A stretch of DNA of 64,000 bases from Acidobacteriaceae bacterium (GTDB lineage: Bacteria; Acidobacteriota; Terriglobia; Terriglobales; Acidobacteriaceae). Positions 41,982 through 49,742 of this stretch are shown piece after piece. The position numbers were made by a program, and so were the translations under genes. The stretch is from contig JAPWKE010000002.1 in the NCBI GenBank assembly GCA_028283655.1, positions 224,551-288,550 on the forward strand, given 5' to 3'. Position 1 is the stretch's first letter. The number at the start of each line of letters is the position of its first letter. Below the pieces are notes generated by a model that saw nothing but the letters and a program-made list of their open reading frames with translations, ran no database searches and had not been told where the DNA came from.

Positions 41982-43649
41982 ATGTCCAAGCCTGTTTCAA
42001 CTTCGGGAGCCGAGTTAGCCGCTGCGCGAGAGCTGGAAGTCGCCCCTGACCTTCTCGACCCTGCGTTGGGGCCGCAACAGCAAGCCATTGCGGAGAGTCC
42101 TGCCCGGCCAGGCCGGGGAAAGCATACGCATACGGTGGCCTCGGCCGCGTTGCTGCTGATGGCTTCCAACCTGCTTTCTGGTCTGCTGGGGCTGCTGCGC
42201 ACGAAGTACATCAACCACGTCTTCGGCGCGGGCGCGGCGACGGACGCCTACAACGCCGCGTTCCAGTTGCCGGACATGATCAGCTACTTCCTCGTGGGTG
42301 GCGTCGGTTCGGCCACGCTGGTCACCATGCTCACGCGCTTTCGCGAGCGCGGCGATGAGCGTGGCGAAGACGAAACTCTTTCGGCCGTTTTGAACGCGAT
42401 GCTGATCGTGCTGGTGGTAGCGGTTTTGATCGCTGAGCTGCTGGCGCCTGTGTACACACGGGTTGCGTTTCCGCGCTTTGATCCTGAGCGGGCAGCGCTT
42501 TGCACGTCGCTGACGAGACTGCTCCTGCCCGCGCAGATCTTCTTCTTTGCGGGCGGAGTCTTCAGCGCTCGCCTGCTGGCGCGAAAGATCTTCATCTACC
42601 AGGCAATCAGTCCTCTGATCTACACGCTGGGCATCATCGTCGGCGCGTTTCTCTTCTCTTCGAAGATCGGCGTGTACTCGCTACCGGTGGGCGTGCTGGC
42701 GGGCGTGATGCTTGGCCCGGGGCTGCTTTCGATCGTCGGCGCGTTCCGCACGGGCTTGAAGTACACGCCCGGCTGGACGCTGTCGCACCCTGCGTTCCGC
42801 GAGTGGCTCCGGCTGAACCTGCCGCTCATGCTCGGCTTTACCGTAGGCATGGCGGACAAGTGGATTCTCGCGTACTTTGCCTCGGCGGACGTCGGCGGCA
42901 TCTCTCGGCTGACGGTTGCGAAGAGCCTCTTCAACGCTCCGCTGACCGTGGTCGGCGCGGCTGCCGGCGCAGCGTCGCTGCCGTTCTTTGCAAGTCTCTA
43001 CGCCCAGGGCAAGTCGTGGGAGTTTTCGTCGTCAGTGGCCCGCTCGGTATCGCGGCTCATGGCGTTTGGAACGCTGCTCGGCGCGTGGATGATCGCGCTC
43101 GCGCCGTGGCTGCTGGACCTCTTCCGCGGTGGTGGTTTCCATCGCAAGGATGCTTCGGAGACTGCGCTCTACTTCGTTGTCTTCTCGGTGACACTGGGGA
43201 TCTGGTCGGCCCAGGGCATCTACGCCCGCGCCTTCTACGCGGCCGGTAACGCCCGCACTCCACTGATCGCGGGCTCGATCATCACGGTGATCAGCCTGCC
43301 GGTGTACTGGCTGCTCTTCAAGACGCACGGCACGCTGGGACTCTCCATCGCCAGCGATCTTGGCATGACGTCGTACACCGTCGTGTTGGCAGCTCTGCTG
43401 CATCGCAAGCGACTGGTTTCGCTCGGGCACGTGGAGTGGTGGGAGCTTCTGCGGACGCTGCTGGCCTCCGCCGCGACTCTCGGAGCAATCAACCTGGTGA
43501 CGCACAATATGTCGCGCCCACACTCGCACCTGGATGACGTCGGCGTCGTGCTTGCGGGTACGGTCGTCTGGGTTGTAGTGGGCTTCGGTGTCCTGGTTGC
43601 CGCCAAAAGCAAATTGCCGCGGCAGATACTGCGCCGCGGCAAAGCTTAG
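41982..43649 (+). CDS. murJ: Lipid II flippase MurJ
   Basis: Integral membrane protein of 555 residues from ATG 41982 that moves lipid II across the inner membrane for cell-wall synthesis. The N-terminal 45 residues are a poorly conserved hydrophilic tail. The MviN fold begins at HTVASAALLLMASNLLSGLLG, with about 14 hydrophobic segments and the conserved LRTKYINHVFGAGAATDAYNAAFQLPDMI, GSATLVTMLTRF and FFAGGVFSARLLA segments. A perfect hairpin (43614-43642) lies at the end of the gene, inside its last codons. Confidence 0.94.
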   Translation: MSKPVSTSGAELAAARELEVAPDLLDPALGPQQQAIAESPARPGRGKHTHTVASAALLLMASNLLSGLLGLLRTKYINHVFGAGAATDAYNAAFQLPDMISYFLVGGVGSATLVTMLTRFRERGDERGEDETLSAVLNAMLIVLVVAVLIAELLAPVYTRVAFPRFDPERAALCTSLTRLLLPAQIFFFAGGVFSARLLARKIFIYQAISPLIYTLGIIVGAFLFSSKIGVYSLPVGVLAGVMLGPGLLSIVGAFRTGLKYTPGWTLSHPAFREWLRLNLPLMLGFTVGMADKWILAYFASADVGGISRLTVAKSLFNAPLTVVGAAAGAASLPFFASLYAQGKSWEFSSSVARSVSRLMAFGTLLGAWMIALAPWLLDLFRGGGFHRKDASETALYFVVFSVTLGIWSAQGIYARAFYAAGNARTPLIAGSIITVISLPVYWLLFKTHGTLGLSIASDLGMTSYTVVLAALLHRKRLVSLGHVEWWELLRTLLASAATLGAINLVTHNMSRPHSHLDDVGVVLAGTVVWVVVGFGVLVAAKSKLPRQILRRGKA

Positions 43650-43655
43650 ATCGAT
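43614..43655 (+). terminator. Hairpin overlapping the end of murJ
   Basis: TTGCCGCGGC/GCCGCGGCAA form a 10-bp stem (43614-43623 with 43633-43642). Only seven bases separate it from the stop codon, and ATCGATTTTG follows. This is a plausible terminator placed partly in the coding region. Confidence 0.5.
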
Positions 43656-43668
43656 TTTGTCTAATGTC

Positions 43669-44775
43669 TTATTCGTAGGAGAGCGCGTCGATAGGATCTT
43701 TACGAGCGGCCTTCCACGCCGGGTAGAGTGCTCCGAGTAGCGCGCCCGAAAGTGCAATGCAAACGGCTGCTGAGACCCATCCCGGAGTGATCGAGAAGCT
43801 CTGGGTGGGGAAGCGTGCATGCAACACCGAGCGCAGAATATATGTTCCGGCGATTCCCAGCACCACGCCAACCACAGCTAAAAGCCCCGTCTCGCGCAGG
43901 ACGACGGAGACAATGTCGAACTTGCTGGAACCCATCGACTTCAGGATGCCGATCTCTCTCGTGCGCTCCATAACGGCCGTGTACATCGACTGGAAGATCA
44001 CGAGGAAGCCGATGACGATGGCGATGCCGATCACCACGCGCAGTGCGATGTTGAAGCCCGGCATACGCTCAGGGGTCAGTGAGGAAAGCAGCTCGTCCAG
44101 CGTTTGAACGCTCCAGCCCTGCAGTCCATCGGTGGCTAGCAGCTCCTTGCGTACAGCGTTCTGGTACTTCGGCGCGTCTTCTGTCTTGATATAGAACGCT
44201 GAAGCCTTGCCGGTGCTGCCGTCGAGCGAGTCCATGGTGGTCAGCTGTATGAACTTGCGCGCGCCCTTGCCGTGCTCGACAATGCCGCAAACGCGGAACT
44301 GATGGTTGAGCGCCTTGACGGTATCGCCCACCTTCAGGCCCTTGCCGCTGGCCGCCTGCAGGTCGTCGACGATCATGTCAAAGGGCTGCTGGAACGGGCC
44401 GCCTGACTTGAAGACGAACGGCCGCAGGTCGTTGAAGCTCGCATAGTCGATGCCGTAGATGTTCTCGAGCGAAGCACCCATTGTCAGCTTGATGTTGATC
44501 GGTGCGACGACCTGCACATGCGGCAGGGCGCGCAGCACGTTGGCGATACGAACGTCCGCAGAGGCTGCGGACGTATTCATCAGCGCGGTGGAGGCACCGG
44601 GGTGCGTCAGCATATCGCCGCCGATGCCCGTGGTGCCCATGCGCGAGTTGTCCAGGATGCCGAACATCACGCCGGAGATCGAAAGGATCATCACAACTTC
44701 AATCGCGACGGCGAGGGCACTGATAACAGAGCGCAGGGGACGGTGGATGAGATTGCCGACAATAAGCTTGTTCAT
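43669..44775 (-). CDS. ABC transporter permease (MacB/DevC type)
   Basis: 368 residues from ATG 44775 (frame open to 44820). A first helix (IHRPLRSVISALAVAIEVVMILSISG) is followed by a periplasmic domain of about 220 residues and three C-terminal helices with MERTREIGILKSMGSSKFDI, the coupling helix of FtsX-type permeases, and a last segment ending AARKDPIDALSYE. This is the MacB/LolC/DevC topology. An ATPase partner and a membrane-fusion subunit are not encoded next to it. A role in lipid/lipoprotein or cell-envelope export is typical, but the substrate is not visible. Confidence 0.9.
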   Translation of the reverse strand: MNKLIVGNLIHRPLRSVISALAVAIEVVMILSISGVMFGILDNSRMGTTGIGGDMLTHPGASTALMNTSAASADVRIANVLRALPHVQVVAPINIKLTMGASLENIYGIDYASFNDLRPFVFKSGGPFQQPFDMIVDDLQAASGKGLKVGDTVKALNHQFRVCGIVEHGKGARKFIQLTTMDSLDGSTGKASAFYIKTEDAPKYQNAVRKELLATDGLQGWSVQTLDELLSSLTPERMPGFNIALRVVIGIAIVIGFLVIFQSMYTAVMERTREIGILKSMGSSKFDIVSVVLRETGLLAVVGVVLGIAGTYILRSVLHARFPTQSFSITPGWVSAAVCIALSGALLGALYPAWKAARKDPIDALSYE

Positions 44776-44838
44776 GAATTTCTTTCTCGATAACAGCGAT
44801 AACAGATAGTGCTGCAGCAAACGGTAGTGGCTAAGCCG

Positions 44839-46329
44839 TTAGGCGGGTTGTGTCGTTGGCTCGGCTACCTGTTGGCGCCCAGCAATGAGTTGCCCCGCCA
44901 GCGGTGCGAGATAAGTCGTGGCCAGAATGCAAAGGATCATTGCGAGATTGGAGTACCAGATGAAGTAGATCAGGCCATTAAGGCCGCTCTCGGGTGCCAT
45001 GTGCGAAAAGAACATGGCATAAAACAATCCCCAGGGTGTAGAGCGTATGTCTCCGGCGATGATTTCGATAACCAGGAAGTGCAGTAGCAGAAGTGGCAGC
45101 ACAACCAGAGTGATTGCCTGCCAACCTGCAAGATGGTAGACCTCTGCTGGCAGGCCGAAGGATACTCCGGTAGTTTCGTCCTCTGGACCGATAGCGCCTA
45201 GTTGGCGGGCGTAATAGTTTCCGCCTGCATCTGCAGGCATGAGGGACTCCTTGTTGGGAAGCACAAGGTGCGGCAGCCAGTTGCAAAAGAGGTACCAGAG
45301 ATAGTTGTAACCGATGAAGTGGCCACGCGTGGAGTAAGCGATAAGTTGGTCGTCCAAAGGCCATGTGGTGAGGCGTTCGGCCATGCCACCAACGTTTTTG
45401 CCGAAGTAGTCGCTGGTAGCAGCGAGTCTGCTTTCTTCGTCAATCTCTTGAACCTGGCGGTAGTAGCCGATGTTTTCAATCATGTTGCCCACCAGCGCGA
45501 AACGTGCCCCTGCCGTCGGCAACTCCCGACCGGCACTTCTGCCAATCTGGGCAATTGGAACCATCACCAACAGCACAAACGAGAGGAACGCTGTACATAC
45601 CGCGAAGTGCACTAGACGCAACCGGAATCTGGCGAAAGCGATTCCAACGACCCAGCACACGAAAGGGGAGAACATATCCTGCTTGCTGAAGCCCTGAACC
45701 GAGTTCAGAAAGAGCAGACCTCCAGAGACGAGTACGATCCAGTTCACACAGCGTTTCCCGTTACTGGACTGAACTGCATCAATCGTTCCCAGAATGATGG
45801 CCATGTATTGCAGCAAATTCAGCCGTGAGATAGCGCCGAAGATGGTTCCTTCACCGCCTGGCAGGATGAACCCTAGAACGAACATCAGAAGGCAGACGAT
45901 CAGGGCTCCTGACGCTGCTTCGTGGTAACTGAAGCGGCGCCTCAGCATGATGCGTTCCGCAATGCTCTCCGTATTGCCTACGATTTTGGTCGTGGCGATT
46001 GCGGCTAAGAGCATGATAGCCATGCAGGCGGTGTAAACAGCCATGGACAGAATGGGCATGGCGGAGTTTGTATCGGGAGCTTCACCAATACAAAGCTTGA
46101 CGATGGAGCCAGAGAGCACGGTCATCGCGCCAAACCAGAAGATGAAGCTTCCAGAGGCCCGGGTAAACCCACCTGCGATATTGAAGGCCATCACCCACAG
46201 AACCACATAGGCAAAGTGAAGTACAACGTACTCCATGTGGGTATGCAGAAAAACTTGGGCAAACGCGAGAACCAGCGCGAAAGCTAGCGCCCAGTTCATC
46301 GGAATGCGGCGAAAGAGAACGATCTGCAC
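44839..46329 (-). CDS. Multi-pass membrane protein, possible polysaccharide polymerase/ligase-like
   Basis: 496 residues, about 11-12 hydrophobic segments, starting at GTG 46329 (or ATG 46299). A large loop of about 100 residues (residues 300-400, with AGRELPTAGARFALVGNMIENIG, DETTGVSFGLPAEVYHLAG and FCNWLPHLVLPNKESLMPAD) separates two helix groups. That topology resembles Wzy polymerases or WaaL ligases of O-antigen/capsule systems, but no signature motif is certain, so this is only a suggestion. The divergent membrane protein at 46465 and the nearby murJ suggest envelope work. Confidence 0.6.
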   Translation of the reverse strand: MQIVLFRRIPMNWALAFALVLAFAQVFLHTHMEYVVLHFAYVVLWVMAFNIAGGFTRASGSFIFWFGAMTVLSGSIVKLCIGEAPDTNSAMPILSMAVYTACMAIMLLAAIATTKIVGNTESIAERIMLRRRFSYHEAASGALIVCLLMFVLGFILPGGEGTIFGAISRLNLLQYMAIILGTIDAVQSSNGKRCVNWIVLVSGGLLFLNSVQGFSKQDMFSPFVCWVVGIAFARFRLRLVHFAVCTAFLSFVLLVMVPIAQIGRSAGRELPTAGARFALVGNMIENIGYYRQVQEIDEESRLAATSDYFGKNVGGMAERLTTWPLDDQLIAYSTRGHFIGYNYLWYLFCNWLPHLVLPNKESLMPADAGGNYYARQLGAIGPEDETTGVSFGLPAEVYHLAGWQAITLVVLPLLLLHFLVIEIIAGDIRSTPWGLFYAMFFSHMAPESGLNGLIYFIWYSNLAMILCILATTYLAPLAGQLIAGRQQVAEPTTQPA

Positions 46330-46464
46330 GGTTATTCCAGTTTACGCTGACTGCTTCACGCTGTGTGATAGCCTAGCGGTGCTCAGCCCTTTAGTGCGAC
46401 TATTTTGTGTTTTACTGGCTGTTTCGCGCTATTTCATTCGCTCTTCCCATACAAAGGCTGCTTC

Positions 46465-47502
46465 TTGTTCAAGGATCGTATACAGCGCTGGACGGTGTTT
46501 GCTCTTCTGCTGATTTCCATCGGCGCAGCCTATCGCGGCTACTTCGTCTATCACGACGAAGAGATGCTTAACGGAATCGGCAATGAGTTGGGATTGGCTG
46601 CCGGACACGGCCTGGCCCCGTTTCAATATCGCGTAGGGGTACTCTGGCCTGCGTACTTCCTTTATGAGCACGGTGTGACTTTCCGCCATTCCTTTGGGGT
46701 CTTCGACCTCATCGCGCTCACGGTAGTGCTTCTGTTGGGATATCGGCTGCTGGTTCGCAAGCCTTTGTATCGTTCGGCTTCGTTGCTGCGGCAGGTTTTT
46801 TTCAGTGTTTTGTACTGCGGCATGGCGTCGTTTCTCATCAGCTGGCAGGACCTTTACAAGAAGTTCGAAACCGCGCCGACGGCCATGCTGCTGATGTTGC
46901 TGTTGTGGCTCTTCACTTCGCGGGAAGAAGAATCGCCTGCCCGTCCCGAACGCCCCGCTATCCTCACGCTGCTCCTTGTGTTTGTTGTGAGTCTGGCTCA
47001 GGCGCTGGTGCGTGCTGAGATCGGTATGGCGGTTGGGCTTGGAGTTCTGGGGCTGCGTGTTTTCTGTCCCTGGGCACGGCTCTCGTTGTCGCGAAATCTT
47101 TCGATCGTGGCCGCGTTCGTGATGATGTTCACTGCAGGGACGACACAACTCGTGATGAGTCGCATCGTTTACCCGCACGCCCACTACCCGGCCGGGGCGT
47201 TTTTCATGCTGTTCAGCAACCTTCGTGATGTCTTTGGCACGTCGGCGTTCCTGTTGATGATGCCGCCATTGCTCTGGCTCTACTGGCGGACATGGAAGAA
47301 GCCGCTACGGGGTGATGGTGCGGGGCTGGCGTTTTTGCTGGGTTCGCTGCCGTTTCTTGGCTTGTGGCTGCTGATCGGGCGTACCGGAGAGGTGCGCATT
47401 TTCATCCCGTTTGGCCTCGCGCTTCTGCCCTATCTCTGCCAGACCTTCAGTTCGCTGATCCCTGACTCTGCCCCGCAGGTTTCTGTCGCCGATACCTTCT
47501 GA
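46465..47502 (+). CDS. Multi-pass membrane protein, unknown function (GT-C-like topology)
   Basis: 345 residues from a TTG at 46465 with AAAGG eight bases upstream (no ATG is available in this frame near the start). About nine hydrophobic segments. Early in the sequence RGYFVYHDEEMLNGIGNELG and GLAPFQYRVGVLWPAYFLYEHG form a conserved first periplasmic loop. The pattern of an acidic pair (DEE) after helix 1 followed by an APFQYRV motif is seen in lipid-linked sugar transferase-like proteins (GT-C fold), but I cannot name a family. Starts are divergent from the membrane gene at 44839 with 135 bases between. Confidence 0.6.
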   Translation: MFKDRIQRWTVFALLLISIGAAYRGYFVYHDEEMLNGIGNELGLAAGHGLAPFQYRVGVLWPAYFLYEHGVTFRHSFGVFDLIALTVVLLLGYRLLVRKPLYRSASLLRQVFFSVLYCGMASFLISWQDLYKKFETAPTAMLLMLLLWLFTSREEESPARPERPAILTLLLVFVVSLAQALVRAEIGMAVGLGVLGLRVFCPWARLSLSRNLSIVAAFVMMFTAGTTQLVMSRIVYPHAHYPAGAFFMLFSNLRDVFGTSAFLLMMPPLLWLYWRTWKKPLRGDGAGLAFLLGSLPFLGLWLLIGRTGEVRIFIPFGLALLPYLCQTFSSLIPDSAPQVSVADTF

Positions 47503-47588
47503 GCTTTTCTCCGCGCATCGACGCCCGATTGCACATTATTCTGTGCATGCAGGTCACGGGCCACTAGCGATGCGAATCGGAGATAGTT

Positions 47589-48038
47589 GTGGAGTTTGGA
47601 CCCCATCTAAGAGAAGAGCGAGAGCGGCTGGGAGTGCCTTTGTCTGCCGTGGCAGACGGCACGAAGTTCTCTCTGCGTCATCTGGAAGCTCTGGAGAATG
47701 GAGACGGGGCTGCCCTGCCGGGCGGCGTCTTCAATCGCGGCCTGGTGCAAAGCTACTGCCGCTATCTTGGCATCGACGAAAGCCAATGGTTGAACCGCCT
47801 CTCCGAAACTCAGCCTGAGCGAGAGCCGCAGGAGTTTGCCGAGTTCGCTGAGGCGATCAAACGCAACCGTGTACGGGAAACGCCTCTGGTGGAACGCCGC
47901 TGGGCGGGTGTTTTGTTGATGCTGGTAGCCCTTTGCGCTATGGGCTGGGCGGCGTGGCACTTCGTCATCCAGCCACGGGTAGGCCATTTGGCCTCGCCGC
48001 TACCGCCGCAGGCGACCGTTCCAGCTTCGAACTCATAA
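47589..48038 (+). CDS. RodZ-like HTH/transmembrane protein
   Basis: 149 residues from GTG 47589, with CGGAGA seven bases before it. An N-terminal HTH_25-type domain (FGPHLREERERLGVPLSAVADGTKFSLRHLEALENGD) is followed by a VFNRGLVQSYCRYLGIDESQW extension, a charged linker and one membrane helix (GVLLMLVALCAMGWAAWHFVI). This is the RodZ architecture, but the periplasmic beta-domain of RodZ (about 200 residues in E. coli) is missing; only 20 residues follow the helix. RodZ links MreB to the wall synthesis complex. Confidence 0.8.
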   Translation: MEFGPHLREERERLGVPLSAVADGTKFSLRHLEALENGDGAALPGGVFNRGLVQSYCRYLGIDESQWLNRLSETQPEREPQEFAEFAEAIKRNRVRETPLVERRWAGVLLMLVALCAMGWAAWHFVIQPRVGHLASPLPPQATVPASNS

Positions 48039-48145
48039 GCCTCGCTCACAAGCGAGACGGTTTGCCGCTCAATGCATCTTCCCGCGTTTCGCCTGTAGAT
48101 TCTGGCTGGTCGCTGTTGGTGTGGCGGTTACGCTGGCACAGCGAG

Positions 48146-48151
48146 TAAAAT
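48146..48151 (+). promoter_or_regulatory. Possible -10 box of metK leader transcript
   Basis: TAAAAT lies six bases upstream of the P1 helix of the structured leader (48157). No matching -35 was found at 16-18 bases. Confidence 0.35.
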
Positions 48152-48156
48152 AAAAG

Positions 48157-48252
48157 GGTTCCGCGACTACCCTGAACTAGGGCAGGTTCGGAGCGACCGG
48201 AGTGTCGGCCTCCTGGAAGGCTCCTGCCTTTCTTCTTTGCCGCGCGGAAACC
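48157..48252 (+). ncRNA. Structured 5' leader RNA of metK (candidate riboswitch)
   Basis: A 96-base element just upstream of metK folds into a closed structure. Closing helix P1 pairs 48157-48165 (GGTTCCGCG) with 48243-48252 (CGCGGAAACC, one bulge). Inside are P2, GGCAGG/CCTGCC (48181-48186 with 48223-48228), and an apical hairpin GGAGCGAC/GTCGgcCTCC (48190-48197 with 48204-48213). An alternative small hairpin CCCT/AGGG (48170-48173 with 48179-48182) competes with P2. S-adenosylmethionine synthase genes often carry SAM-sensing leaders; none of the SAM classes I know fits by eye. Ligand and mechanism are inference. Confidence 0.5.
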
Positions 48253-48282
48253 GGTCGTCGGGCGCCTTGTGCTGGCTTTTGT

Positions 48283-48294
48283 GCCGTGCACGGC
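48283..48294. repeat. Palindrome upstream of metK ribosome site
   Basis: GCCGTGCACGGC is a perfect 12-base palindrome 17 bases before the GGAGGAG ribosome site of metK. As a hairpin it could be part of an expression platform that masks or frees the ribosome site. Confidence 0.4.
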
Positions 48295-48328
48295 GGGTCC
48301 GGCTATCTCACGGAGGAGTACCAAAGCT

Positions 48329-49498
48329 TTGTCTACCACTGACCGTTTCCTGTTTACCAGCGAGTCCGTGACCGAAGGTCACCCGGACAAAATTGCCGAT
48401 CAGATTTCTGATGCCATCCTCGACGCCTGCCTTGCGGAAGATCCGTACTCGCGCGTTGCGTGCGAAACGTTGACCTGCACAGGCCTCGTAGTCGTTGCCG
48501 GCGAAATCACCACCAAGGCACATCTCGATATCCAGACGCTGGTCCGCTCGACGGTGAAGGAGATCGGTTACGACGACGCGCTCAAGGGTTTTGATTCCAA
48601 CACCTGCGCCGTCATTTCGGCCATCAACACCCAGTCGCCTGACATCGCTCAGGGCGTGGATACCGGCGGAGCCGGCGACCAGGGCATGATGTTCGGCTAT
48701 GCCACCAACGAGACCCCCGAGCTGATGCCGACGCCGATCTCGCTGGCGCACAAGCTCGCAGCCAAGCTCTCGGAAGTCCGCAAGTCGGGCCTCATGGGCT
48801 ACCTCCGTCCCGACGGCAAGTCGCAGGTCACGGTGGAGTACAGCGCCGACCACAAGCCGGTTCGTGTGGACGCAGTCGTCATCTCCTCGCAGCACGCGGA
48901 AGAGATTGGCAACGACCAGATTCACGCGGACATCATGGAGCACGTTATCCAGGCCGTCATCCCGGCTGAGCTGCTTGATGCTGACACCAAGTACCACATC
49001 AACCCGACGGGCCGCTTCGTTATCGGCGGACCGATGGGCGACTCCGGCCTGACCGGACGCAAGATCATCGTGGACACCTACGGTGGCATGGGCCGTCACG
49101 GCGGCGGAGCGTTCTCGGGCAAGGATTCGACCAAGGTCGACCGTTCGGCTGCGTACATGGCGCGCTACATTGCCAAGAACATCGTGGCCGCTGGCCTCGC
49201 GGATCGCGCCGAAGTGCAGCTTGCTTACGCGATCGGTGTGGTTGAGCCGGTTTCGATCCGCATTGACACCTTCGGTACGGGCAAGGCTTCTGAGTCGCGC
49301 CTGATCGAGCTGGTTCGCGAGAACTTCAAGCTCACGCCGAAGGGCATCATCGAGAGCCTCAACCTGCGTCGCCCGGTCTTCAAGAAGACCGCAGCGTACG
49401 GCCACTTCGGCCGTACCGGAGAATCCTTCACCTGGGAAGCGACCGACAAGGCCGAAGCCCTGAAGGCTGGCGCACAGGCTGAACTCGCTGCCAAGTAA
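48329..49498 (+). CDS. metK: S-adenosylmethionine synthase
   Basis: Makes SAM from methionine and ATP; 389 residues from a TTG at 48329. The ribosome site GGAGGAG (48312-48318) is ten bases upstream. The start codon was chosen because it yields [20 protein letters not shown], the canonical N-terminus; the open frame to 48269 would be an extension over the leader. Catalytic segments: [42 protein letters not shown] and the P-loop-like [16 protein letters not shown]. An uncommon TTG start on a housekeeping gene, plus a structured leader, suggests control at translation. Confidence 0.97.
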   Translation: MSTTDRFLFTSESVTEGHPDKIADQISDAILDACLAEDPYSRVACETLTCTGLVVVAGEITTKAHLDIQTLVRSTVKEIGYDDALKGFDSNTCAVISAINTQSPDIAQGVDTGGAGDQGMMFGYATNETPELMPTPISLAHKLAAKLSEVRKSGLMGYLRPDGKSQVTVEYSADHKPVRVDAVVISSQHAEEIGNDQIHADIMEHVIQAVIPAELLDADTKYHINPTGRFVIGGPMGDSGLTGRKIIVDTYGGMGRHGGGAFSGKDSTKVDRSAAYMARYIAKNIVAAGLADRAEVQLAYAIGVVEPVSIRIDTFGTGKASESRLIELVRENFKLTPKGIIESLNLRRPVFKKTAAYGHFGRTGESFTWEATDKAEALKAGAQAELAAK

Positions 49499-49513
49499 GC
49501 GACTTCGCTCAAG

Positions 49514-49557
49514 CAAAACAGAACGGCGAGCCCCAAAGGGCTCGCCGTTCTGTTTTG
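49514..49557. terminator. Strong bidirectional terminator after metK
   Basis: Perfect 20-bp stem (49514-49533 with 49538-49557) around CAAAACAGAACGGCGAGCCC, loop CAAA, T-rich on both ends. Confidence 0.92.
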
Positions 49558-49575
49558 CAATCCTTTGGGCAAAGT

Positions 49576-49665
49576 TCAGGTTGCCATCCACACCAGGCTC
49601 AGCAGCACCACGACCCCGACTGTCGCGGCGAAGATCCGGTTCGCCTTCAGCAACATCTCTGCCAT
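49576..49665 (-). CDS. Putative tiny single-helix membrane peptide
   Basis: 29 codons from ATG 49665, or 26 from an inner ATG at 49656 that has AAAGGG about ten bases upstream. The peptide is MLLKANRIFAATVGVVVLLS then LVWMAT: two basic residues followed by one membrane-length hydrophobic run, typical of small membrane proteins. It is squeezed between the cyclophilin gene and the metK terminator, which its transcript would enter directly. Alternatively it is chance coding in a short intergenic region. Confidence 0.35.
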   Translation of the reverse strand: MAEMLLKANRIFAATVGVVVLLSLVWMAT

Positions 49666-49742
49666 ACCCTTTGAGACGCCAGCTTCGCTTCAAAGGTTGA
49701 CGAGAGGTTGCGATTCGGCCAAATATTCAGCCTCCCGGCGAC

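Noticed and set aside
48157..48328. Calling the metK leader a SAM-I, SAM-II or SAM-IV riboswitch
   Set aside because: The conserved cores of those classes are not seen; only an unassigned structured leader is supported.
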